Assembly: GCF_963924675.1 (NCBI RefSeq)
Contig: NC_089222.1
Span: 134,132,281-134,196,280, forward strand
DNA length: 64,000 nt
Source: Phocoena phocoena
Lineage: Eukaryota > Chordata > Mammalia > Artiodactyla > Phocoenidae
Direction of reading: 5' to 3'
Shown: in pieces, positions 26,341 to 38,300 of the stretch
Layout: each line of letters starts with the position of its first letter
How positions within the stretch are numbered: the stretch's first letter is position 1
Translations under genes and position numbers: made by a program
The notes under the pieces: generated by a model
The model's database searches: none
Seen by the model: the letters and a program-made list of their open reading frames with translations, nothing else
Told to the model about the DNA's origin: nothing

Positions 26341-29300
26341 CACTGGCTTTGGGTCCATGTGAGAGCAACTGTTCTAATTTAGTACTTGTTACAAAGTCAA
26401 CTCCACATGTCAGTAGGTGAGGAAATTGAGGCTCCCTAGGTACTTAGGATCCTGAAGTAGAAGCAACAGGCCTTGAAACTCCAACTGCTGGAAAAGTGTG
26501 AAAAGAATGGATGGGAGAGGAGAGGTAAGTGAGGCGGGAGAGGTAGCAGGGATTAACCCTGTACGTCTACCGTGCAAGCTGTAGGGAAAATTCAGATGCC
26601 ACACAGCTAAAGGGAATGATGGTTTTCACATTAAAAAAAAAAAGTTTAATATCATGATACCTCAGAGATTAGAAAAAAATCTTATTGTAAAAAAAAAATT
26701 TTTTTTTAAATCATATTGCATCTGAGTTGGGAATTAACATAACCACAAGCCAAAAGAAACATCAAATGGGGGGACTTTCACGAAGGCAGGCGTATGTGTA
26801 GATTCTTCAGTCTCCTGGCTCTGGGTATCACACACTAACAGTGAGGCCAAGCGAGAGCCAAAAACGACTGTACCTCAACATTCTCCAGGCTCACGTCGAC
26901 AATCCCCTTCCAGCTGTACAGAGACGCTATGTGGTTCAGTACTTGCCCGGTGAAGAAACGCACTTTCTGGGTTTTTGTGATATTTTTATTGTGAACTACC
27001 TAAAAACAAAAAAACAAATGAATTTCAAGGAAGTTGACTTTTAAAATCGTGTTTATTGGATTTCGTCATTATAAAAATAATGTAGGCCTGTGGCAAAATA
27101 TTTAGCCAGAAAAAGAAAAAACATAAAGAGAAAATTTCACCAGTATTGCCAACACCCTAGGATACTCACAGCCCACATTTGGGTACATTTCCTTTCCGCC
27201 TCCCTGTCCCCATCAACCACACAAAACATACGTGCGTATGTATCAGGTTCTTGTTGGGGTGGGGTTTTTTTGGCTTCTTTGAGAATATACTTATTATAGT
27301 TTTGTGCCTGCTTCTACTTAATGCAGCATGGGCTGTCTCCACATCATTAAAAATTCCTTTAGAACATCACTTTGGGGGGCTGAACATCATTCTATCCTAT
27401 GAGCGACTATAACTTATTTAACCATTTCCCAGATGTGTATAATTAGGTTGCTTCCAAACTCTGGCTATGATCAGCAGCATCCTTGTACAAAGCCTGCCCT
27501 GCATCCCTGACTCTGGACTTGGAATTGCGGCATCAGTTCTCAGCTCCACACAAACCCACCCCCCCACCCAGCTCATATCTCTGAGGGTTTATGTATTTCA
27601 AGTACGTTCCCCGGGTGATTCTGTGGCAATCCCATCCCTCACTCCGGGTGTACAAACATGTTTAAAACCTCTGACACATACTGCTAGACCTGCTGTCTTC
27701 CAGAGGGGTTGCAACACTTCCTCCAGGAAAGTACCTGACTCAAAGCGTCTTTGCTGGCACTGAATATCATTGTTTTGAAAAGTCAATGCCAATTTGGTAG
27801 GTGAAAAGACCTGTACCTCATCACTTGCACTGCTTTGAATCGGAGCTTCTCAACCTCAGCACTACTGACATTTTGGGCCAAATAACTGTTGTGAGGGGCT
27901 GTCTTGCACACTGTAGGATGTTGAGCAGTACCCTGGTCTCTACTCACCAGATGTCAGCTGCATTTCTCCAGTTATGGCAACCAAAAATTGCCAAATGGCC
28001 CGTGGAGGGCAGAACTGCGCGCGGCCGAGAAGCACTAAATACTATGCTGATTACCATGTTTACGTGGGCTGCCAGTTCACGGCCTTTTGACAACTATTTA
28101 TGTTGGGAGGATCATTGAGTTTTTCTAACTGATCATTTAAGGGGCTTCTGTATCAAAGACAGTTATCCCTTCAGCAAGTTTTAAAATTTCTGTAAGATGC
28201 ATGTAAAAGGCAGAACATGCAAGATGACACAACATAACATTTTGCCGGGTGAGTAAATGAAGAAGAGTTATATTTACAGCTCAGTTACCCCAGTGGCTTC
28301 CTGTGAAACAGCGGGGAGCGGGGAGCAGCTTTTCTCCTGTTGTGATGAAACAGCAGCCTCGCCTGAACTGAAGTGGTGGCTTCAGTGCCTGTACCCTTCA
28401 GGACTGGCTCATCACCACCAAGTTTCTGCTTAAGAAACGGTTTCCCATTCAACCTGTACCACAACCCATATAACCTACGATGTTATAGCTCTAAAGTCCT
28501 GTAAAACACTGGAGCAAACAAATGATAGCAACACTGATCACCAAAAACGTACCTTCGTTTCCAGTGTGGACAACACAATATTGATGGTAGAGATCCTATC
28601 TTCCTTCATGCCTGAGCTAAAGATGCAAGGAATAAATTCTGAAAGTAAAAGTTTCAAAGCATTAGACTCAAAAATACATTGAATGAGAACCGATGAGAGA
28701 ACATTACTTCTTAAAATGTTTGTTTGCTCTACCATTCTTAAAATGGTACAGCAAACAATGCCATTTACTTGCCTTTTTTTTTGTTTTTTAAGTTTTGTCT
28801 TTTTTAATTATACAAATTCACAGTAGGGAAAGCTATTTTTGTGACATAGGAAATAAATATCTGAAAGCAAAACAATGACTGAACCATTAAAGTTCAATAG
28901 TTCCTTCAGTTCTGTTTTACTTTCCTTTTCTCATTAACTTCGGTAAAGTTAATTTAACACTGACGGTTTGAAAGAGAACGTATGTAGGGTACGATTACAG
29001 TTTTCCAAAGTTTCTCTCTTCGCTTACTCTTGCTCAGAGATGTATTTAAAGTGACGGTCGTCACTTTATTGATGGGTGGTAGAACTGCTTTCTCTTCATA
29101 CTTCTGGGATCACCAAGGACTCAGCCTCCACAGCTTGAAGCTGTATCATTACTAACATACTGGTGAAAAGCAGCAAAGCAATTACAGTTTCTCTTCCTCC
29201 ATACATGCTTAATGGGCGCACATAATTTCTACAAAAGCAAATTCATTATTCTTAAAAAAAAAATCAGAGAATACCAGACAGAAATTTAAGATCAACCGTA

Positions 29301-32300
29301 ACTCCACTACCCAAAAGTTAACACTGTTGGTGTCTGGGTTACCAGTTAACTGTTAACCTTCTGACATATCCATATTCTGTTAAATTTAACTTTTAGTAAA
29401 ACGGGATCACACTTTACCAGTTTTGTAACTGAGTTTACACCCAATCCTATATCCTTAAAAAATCTGACATCTATATATATATTTCTACATCATTGTTAAT
29501 AGCTGCATTCCTCCTTGTGACCAGTCCTCAATTTGCTCAATCCCTTGCTGGTGGGTAGTTAGGAGGAGTCCAATTTTCAGCTAATAAGAAAAAATGTCCC
29601 CTAACAAAACCTCTGCTCACATCCTTAATTATTTCCTTAGTATAAATGACTAGATGCGGAATGGCTGGACCAGCCCCACTGCCCTGCAGAAACTTTAACA
29701 GAAGTGCATCCCTGCCCCTTTAGCAGCATGGATGGATAACCCCAAATCAGTGTCCTTTATTTAATAAATGGCCAGACGCTGAGAAGACCCTGAAGGATTC
29801 TGAAGAAACGCCCAGCTCTGGTTGCAGAGGGCATCCCACACGGGCCCGGCAACGAGCAGGACGTGTCCACTGCACCACGCAAAGGAAGCATCACCTCCAA
29901 GGGGCCGCTACCCAGACCAGGGTGACGACACACCGGGAGCAGTACCCGCACCTGCTCGTAAATGGTCCCTGCAGCTCGTTCCGGAGGGGGCTCTGGGCTC
30001 CCTCGCTGGGGGAGGTGGGGGAAAGGCTGGCGGCCCCACGCTGTCCCTCCCCTGACAAGTGCCTGGGTCCCAGCCGGGACACCAGCTCCTCATCCCAGAC
30101 AGGGCTTGATCTCGGGGGATCTTACTGGACAACTGCCCTCTCCGCACTGCCATTCACAGTCTTGATAAAACACAAGTAGCCCTAATAGATTAAACTACAC
30201 CAAGCCTTGCTCTAGAGACATTGGCATCAGAAGGTGGTACTGTTGGAATTCTCTGAAGCTCTACTACTAATATTCTGGTAACACTAGGCATTTTTTTAAA
30301 ACACAATTACTAAGAAAAGCAGGGTAGCCACGGCTATGAATCCATGTACTTTCTGGAACCATAAAGCCTCCTTTGTCTGCATGAGTCTCTGAAGTGTGCA
30401 CTTCTCCTTTGTTAGGCCCGCTCAGTAGCCAGCTAGCGAAACAGGGATATCTCTGTCCGCACTGACCAGCGGTATCAAAACCGCACTGACCAAAGCCTTG
30501 CGCCACACACACCCTTTACCCTAGTGTACATGGCAGCTGCAAAGCCTGCAGACTTTTATTAGCCTGCAAAATGCTCTGTGGTAGGTTTTTCAAAACAGTC
30601 ACAAGCAGGCTGTGCCCCGAGACAAAGAGACACACCTACCTTTCAACTCCAGCACTTGTGCGATTGTGCTATCATCGCCTGCGATCAAGAAGGAAAGAGC
30701 GAACTGAATGTAGGCCAGCCGGACGTCATGCACTCCCTGGGGGCAAAGGAGACCCGCATGTCACGTGCATATCCACACACACTCACAGAGGCCTCCCGGG
30801 CTTGTGCCATTAGCGGGTCTAAGTCTAAAACCACTGGTCGTCTCTTTATGTAAACAAAGGGTTTTTTTTCTTTGCTCTTTCCCCTCAATCTTCTACTCTA
30901 TTTCTCCTTCTCTTTCAAACTCTCTCTAAATACAGAAGTATAGGTCTCCCCTTCCCCGACTGTAATAGATACACATTTTTAGTTCATGGATCCCTTTGGT
31001 ATAGAGCAGAAGATGCTCAGCCTGTCTGGATGTGACCTACTCTTGGGTAATGAAACAATACATCCATGTTTTTGAAAATCCAGAGATAATGGAAAGGCTA
31101 GTGCTCATTCTGAGGAGACATCAATGAGGTGACGTCTGGCTTTTATATTACAAACTTACATCAGACACCAAAGTACAGATGCTGTCTCATTACAAACCCA
31201 CCATGGCCTTCCCAGGACTGCGATGTGCACTGTCCCGCAGGCATCAGCCACTACCCAGGAGAGCATCCCCAGTGAGGGCCCAAAGGCCATGACCAACAGA
31301 CAACACCTCAGGGGAAACCGCTAGGGCCACCTGATCAGTTTTCCCTCCCAGCAACTTTAAGACAAACCTGTGTCTCACATTCCTTTTTTACATCCAAAGA
31401 ACCCACAGCATGTGATCACGCAGGTCTCGTCAGCTGGACCAGAACTAGCACATATGCTCAGATCCTCCACTGCTTACATCGAAAACTTTTCCCTATTTCA
31501 GTTATTCCAAAGGTACTTTAATTCGATGACAAGAAGTAAGTGAACATCACGGAGAATGACTGCCCTGAATGCCTGAAAAAATTAAGGAGTCCCCGCCTTC
31601 CAAGAGTCCCATTCCACTTAGTAGTGGCGGCAGAGGTGGGGGCAGTAGCGATGATGATGGTGATGATGGTGATGGTGGTGATGGTGGTGATGTTAGTGAT
31701 GATGATGGTATCAATAACGTTCACTGAGCACTTACTATGTGCCAGACACTATGTCAGACGCTACACATCTGTTATCTCATTTACTCCTTGTAACGATCTG
31801 AGGTACAGATGCCCACAATACCCATTTTACAGATGGGAAAACTGAGGTTTTAAAAACTTCATTTAAGGTTACATAACTACTAAGTGAGTAAGTACTGGAA
31901 CTGGAATGATACGAAATACCTGTACAAACACACTGCTTCATGCCCAACTTCACATCTGCCTACAGAGAAGTGCCTTCTTCTCGGGGGGTCCCATGGCATT
32001 TTTGTTCCACTTTTTCTCAAGGTGCAAGGACCGTAGCTGGCACCATTTAGGCCTCTATGTATTTAATTAATTCTGTCTTGTTTTATTGGATATGTTTCTT
32101 CTGGAGAAAAGAACGAGCACACGACCCCTTGTCTGTAACATCTGGGTGGAGGCCTTGCTCGTTCCTCGTACTGATGGAGTTTATCTCCATCCACGCCACA
32201 GAACACACGCCAGCAAGACCTTACAAGATCAATGCTGCTTTATTCCAAATACACTAAGAGCCCCAAACTACCCTCTGGCCCTGGGGACCAACCTGTGGGC

Positions 32301-35300
32301 CTCTTCAGCATATGGAGTTTGGGTACAATGATGGCTAAAGTCTTGAAAGTGAGCTGTACTCCTCAGACTGTCAGCAACACTCCAGTGCTTCATTCACCAA
32401 CTCGATGTTAATAAAACACCAATTACACTCAAGATGCCATAACTCAGGCTGAGAGGACGCAAAGGTGACTCAGATACTGCCCCTGTCCTCAGGAAGCTTA
32501 AAGTAACAACTGCTCCCAAGCCATCCAGACGTCTCACCGTTCAAACAAACGTGTCACCTAATTCAAGCACAGTTAACCTGTTATCCTGGTCTATGTACAC
32601 CTTACATTTCAAAAGAATTCTGGCAAAATGCTAAAACTTGCCTTATAAAATTAAATTAGGTTTTATCCTTTCCCAGAGAGTAGGAAAGGTTCCGCAAGTT
32701 TTAGGGTTTTTTTCCCCCACTGAAGTACTGGGAGTCAGGGCCCTGGAATGTTGGCCCCAACCTGTCCTTGCAGGTCTTTCTATCCTGCACAAACACAGCA
32801 GAGTTGGACCAGATCCCCTCAGGGGTGCCTCCAGCAATGGATTCTGAACTGAAACAGAGGTTAGTTCTCACCTGCTGGCATCCATCTTGTATATCCCAGA
32901 GAACCCCAAATTTCAGATTCCTGACATTGTGGAGAACAAAACCCCCGAGACGTAGCCCCTGCCCCTCTCCAGCAGCCACCACCAGGCCTCTCCACCTGAC
33001 CACAGCCCCTCACTGCCCCGGAGCCTCCACCTTCCACCTCCAGCAAACTCCATCAAAGGCAAGAAGGCCACACGCCTACTCTTCATTCCTACCCTGTGAA
33101 TTCACAGGGTTATTATCCCAGGAAGGAAACATCCTGAACTCTATGGCTTGTTCTGCAAAACACTGTCTAAAATAGACCAAAACATATTTGGTAAAACTGT
33201 TCTTGGCACAGGACTTTTAACAATGCTTTCTTTGGATGAAAAAATATTCCTAATCCTCTTTCTTCATGAAGCTTTAATAAGTCCATCCGAAATGTTAAAA
33301 ACACTCAAAAAAATTTATCTCCCAGCTTCTTCAATAACTAAATGGCATTTAAAAAAAAAAAAAAAAAAAAAAGGTGGGGAAGAGGCAGAAAACTCAAAGA
33401 AATGAAGAGATTTAAGAAAGATATCAACCAACACAATGTGCAACTCTTGTTTGGACCCTGATTTGAACCACGAAGTGTAAACACGTTTCTGAGATAGTCG
33501 GGGAAAAGCTGAGGCCACCCTGGGCATTAGATGATGTTGAGAAATTATTAATGGTGTTAGGTACAGTGATGGCACCATGGTTTTGTTGTCTAAAATGTTC
33601 TTTCTGTTAGAGATACACACTGAAATATTGACGGTGAAATATATGTAGGATGTGCTGTAACAGACTGCCCCGAAACAACCCAAAAGGTGGGAGGGGTGAC
33701 AGGGTCTGAAGCTGGATGACAGGTACGTGGGAATTCATTGTGTCCCGTTCTCTATTTTTGAATGTCCCTGATATTTCTCATACTAGAAACATTTTTTAAT
33801 GTCTAGAAACCATTTCCTACAATATACAGAGTATCTAAGATACTTGATATAAATGATTAAAGGATGTAAAAACACTTTCATTTCAACAACAACTCCCGTT
33901 TTACAGATCAAGAGAGATGTAAAATAACTTGCGAGGCCCTGAGATGAAGCAGCACATGTGCCGTCCTGCAGCTGGATCCAGGCCGGGAAGACCAGCTCGG
34001 GTTCTCCCACACTGTGTCCTGGCGACTGGCCTATCCACTGACATGTACTTTACTTAGATGGCTGGGCTGGCTGAGGTCAAGACACAGGGTGGGAAAGGGA
34101 AGGGATTCTGACAGGTAATTACTGCCAGGCTGATTGCCAGGGAAGACCAAAGAGCCATGATATCTGCCCTAGCGTGCAAACAGCACACACATTCCTTTTA
34201 TTAGATACGCACTTAGACGCCAGGAGCCATCCCTCATTAAATGGAACTTTTGACACATCAATCGTAGTATCCATGAAACCTGGAATGTTTTCCTCAGAGA
34301 AAACCTTATTCATAACCGAGGAAAACCCTCAGCACTGTTGTTACCATGATTAACCTGCAGTCTACTACCTGGCAACGCAGAAACTCTTAACCCCCGGGAA
34401 GCGCTGGAGAACAAGATGGTGCCTGGCTGCAGGTCACTTATTCTAACGTGGCTCCTCCACCTGGGCAGACAGGGGTGGGCCTCTGTGGCCTGGTCCTGGT
34501 GCTCAGGAAAGGGGCGTGCAGTACGGAGCCCGGGCGGCTGTGGCACTGCCACCGGGGCACCAGCAGGGAGAGTGGACGCACAAACGGAAGAGGCGCTTCG
34601 GCAGCCTACAGCTGGCACACGTCGGGAGGATGCCCTCGCACCAGCCTACGAGTCCTGAAGCTCGTACTTTTTCCTCAAGAACCTTTCCAAACCCAAGTGA
34701 AACTTCTGGAGCCACCAGGAAACTTTTTTTTTTAACAGCTCTCCTGAAAACCAAGCATTCTCTTTGGCACAAGCCAGCCTCTACTCATTATAAGACTTAT
34801 AATTGGGAGACGCAAGAAACATAGTAAAAAGCCATAAATGTCGTCTTTGATGAGGTCACTGCCTTGGCCTCCCAAGGCTTTTCTACGAAGTGGACGGAAC
34901 CCGCATGGGAGGACCAGGCCACCACCAGGGCCTCACCACGAGGCACATGGAGACCGTTTCCACTGCTCTGTGAAGACGCTCACAAGCTACATCACCCTCA
35001 CAGGCCAGGAAGGCACTACGACGCTGGGCCCCCAGAGAAGCTGGTGTCGGACGTCCCTGTCACTCGGGCTCTGCAGGCGACCGGACCCTCACCGCCAGCC
35101 AGGAGGGAGGCCTCCCGCCCCATCTACGCGAGGACCAAGGCCAGAGAGAGGAGGACACGTGAAACACTTTGGCCCCCTCAAAGGGAAAGGACGCTCGGCA
35201 CTCCTCACCTTTGAATCCCTCTTGGTCACCAGCGTGTACAAGGTCTTTTTATTCAAATCGAATTGGCTGCAGACGTCCCTGGCAGCCTCTGGACCCTGGG

Positions 35301-38300
35301 TCACCATGGCGGCCATCAGGTTCAGGCAGGCTCGAGCCATCCTGTTCGGAGACAAGAAGGAAAGCAGGAGTGTCAGGACAGCAGAAACACAAAGCCACCC
35401 CCCGAGAAGCAGCTGCACACTTGGCTGTGTGGTCTGCTACCCCCAAACCAGAAAACGGAAGGAAGGAGACGTGCAGACACGCTCTTTCTTTTAAAAAAAC
35501 CCTCAGGAAATCTTCAAAGAAAGCTAAAAATCTGAGTTTGAGTAGGATCTAAGAACACAAAAGGCAAGGTCAGAAGAAGATGGCCGCGTCTGTGTCCAGT
35601 CAATGGTCATGTATCTGGACCCACATCACCCCTGCCTTTGCAGGGCACGGCAAACACTTCCGCACAGTGGGCATCCCCAAATGCGAGCTCCTGGCTGCCT
35701 TCCCATCCTGCAGTTACCCAAAATTCACAGTTACTGAGCACCTACTACATACTAGGCGCCGTTTAGGTGCTGGGAGGATGGCATTTTACAGGACGGTCAA
35801 GGCCTCCACCTGCAGGTACCCAGAATTCTAGGGGAGGGAGACAGCGAGTCAAGACGTCGATATGGATATTATGGCACACGTATAGCTGTGGATGCGGCGG
35901 CCAGAGAGGGCCTCCCTGAGATGACACCTCTGCAAAGCCCTGAAGGCGGAGAGGGAGGGTGCCCGTGAGGACCTCGGGGAAGAGCTGTCGGGACAAAAGA
36001 ACAGGCAGCTTGAAGGAGGTCTGAAGTGTTCCCAAGACAGCAGGGAGAGCAGCAGGGCAGGAGGAGAGGGCCCGGTCAGAGGAGGAGGGGCAGAGCCACA
36101 GTCTTGATGGCCTCGGAAGCTGCTCCACTCTGTTTGTGAGTGGAGGAAAGGTCAAGGGCACTTGTGGGGCGCGGAAGGCAGACCAAGCCCAAGGCTAGTC
36201 CTGCCACGGAAAGGCGGGCAACTTACTTGTAACCCGAAGCATACAGGGACTCACAGATGAGCTTCATGTGGTTATTCATTAGCTTTTTCACGATGTTGGT
36301 TCCCACCACATGAAAATGGGAAAGGTCACTGGCTGTCCGCAATAATATGGCCTCGAAAACTTGAAATATTAAAAGCATCTGCAAAGACAGAACTGAAATG
36401 CTTACGAACCATCTCCTTTCTTTTCCTCTTCTACATATGTTTTCCTCTAGTCTTAGCCACAGCCACCTGCAGGTTTAAAACCTTCAACTTGCAGGATGAC
36501 GCCTACCCAGATGCCAAGCCAAACACAGGGATCTGCCAGGCCCCAGGCTCTGGCATCAGTCTTGTTCCAATAGTCTAGCTAAATAGAGATAAGCTCGCTT
36601 ACAATTAAACCAAATGAAGTTAAAAGAGAAATTTCTGCTACTGATTCAGCCTCACTGCTTTGGGGATATTCAGGTCTACAGCCTTACAGCAATAATCCTG
36701 AGATTTCAACAGGTTCATAAATATCCCAAGTTTTGAACCTCTTTGGAACCAGACAACAGCTCAATATATGTCTGTACCTGTGACACGCAGTCTTTACCTA
36801 TTTCCCTTTTGTTAAAGCAAACCATGGTGAGACTAAGTGGATTTAGATTAAGAATCTATGATCTTTCCTTCTGGTATTATTCACCAATAACAAGTTACTA
36901 TTTTCCACTAAAATGCTTTCAAAGGTTATACTGCAAAAATGAATGTATCCCTACAGCACAGGCACAGAGCATCATTTTCTGTAGAAAGCTGGTAATGTCC
37001 TGGAAATTTATATCACATTTCTCTTCATCAAGCTTAACACAACAGTAGCATTAACTTTCTCTTCTCTCCATCAGGCCAGGTCAGAAATAGCATACTTCAC
37101 TTTCGGGGTGCTTCTCCCCACTCAGGAGCTGGAAAATCTCTGCACATTCAACAGAAATCTTTATGTACCCCTCCACGACATCATACACGTCTTCTCGTGG
37201 CAGCTTCTTGGCCGCAGAAACAAAGGCTTCCAAGGCTGAAATGAGAGTTAGGATCAAATGTGAACGAGGACAGCCTAGAAACAATCTCAGCCGCTACTGC
37301 AACAGAGGGAGATTTCAGCAGGAACATCCAGGTGACTGCAAGTGCCACTTACTGAGATGGAGAACAGAGGAGCAGGGAGGAGACGGGGAGATCAAGAGTT
37401 AGGACACGGTCTTTCCTCCATCACCACTAAGTCATAGGCAACATCTTTCAAGGGCACTGGTTTAGAGCAGAACGCTTCCTGATGCAGGTATCCGCCCCGA
37501 TGGTGATACTCATCTACTCCTGAGCACCCTCTGGGCCTTTATCAATCTAACCCTGCTCTCCCCTCCTACCCACCCCTCCCCCACCACCATGAAGGGACTA
37601 TATAATGGATAGAGAAAATGTGGGATATCTATACCTATATACAGAAATATATACAGTGGAATATTATGCAGCCTTTAAAAAAGAAGGAAACTCTGCCTTT
37701 TGAGACAACATGTATGGACCTTGAGGGCATTAAGTGAAATAAGTCAGACAGGGAAAGACGAACACTGTATGTTCTCACTTACATGTGGAATCTAAAAAAG
37801 CCAAACTCATAGAAATAGAGAGTAGAATGGAGGTTGCCAGGGACTGGGGGATGGGTAAAATGAGGAGATGTTGGTCAAAGGGTATAAACTTATAGCTATA
37901 AGACGCATAAGTTCCAACGAATCTAATGTACAGCACTGTGACTCTAGTTAACAACACTGTATCATATACTTCAGAGTTATTAAGAGAGTAGATCTTAAAT
38001 GCTATCACCACAAAAAAAGTGGTAATTATATGAGGGGATGGAAGTGCTGACTAACCTTATTTGGGTAATGATTTCACGCCATACATGTGTATCAACTCAC
38101 CACATTGTACACCTGAAACTTACATATGCTAGATGTTAATAATATCTTAATAAAGCTGGAAAAAACAAAACAAAACACAACAGAAAGAAAACCTTCCCTA
38201 ACACCTGGATGAAAACAAAACCCTCTAACATTGATCAAATCCACTTCTCTGATGGTCCAGTGAGGTGATCCTACCACAGAAAGTTACGAGAACATATCAA

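Larger units (their letters stand above)
30737..35208 (-). other. URB1 intron 4, contents
   Basis: About 4.5 kb. It holds a GAT/GGT trinucleotide repeat (31649-31710) beside a reverse MIR (31712-31910), a poly-A run (33351-33372) and an L1-like 3' end (33500-33790). The remainder (30740-31640, 31920-33340, 33800-35200) shows no family I recognise and no exon. Confidence 0.5.

Noticed and set aside
27000..28552. An H/ACA snoRNA (human URB1 is reported to host SNORA80A)
   Set aside because: Near 28299-28434 the minus strand has a TGGTGG/CCACCA stem and an ACA, but no convincing hinge box or 3' stem. A covariance-model search of all URB1 introns would decide.
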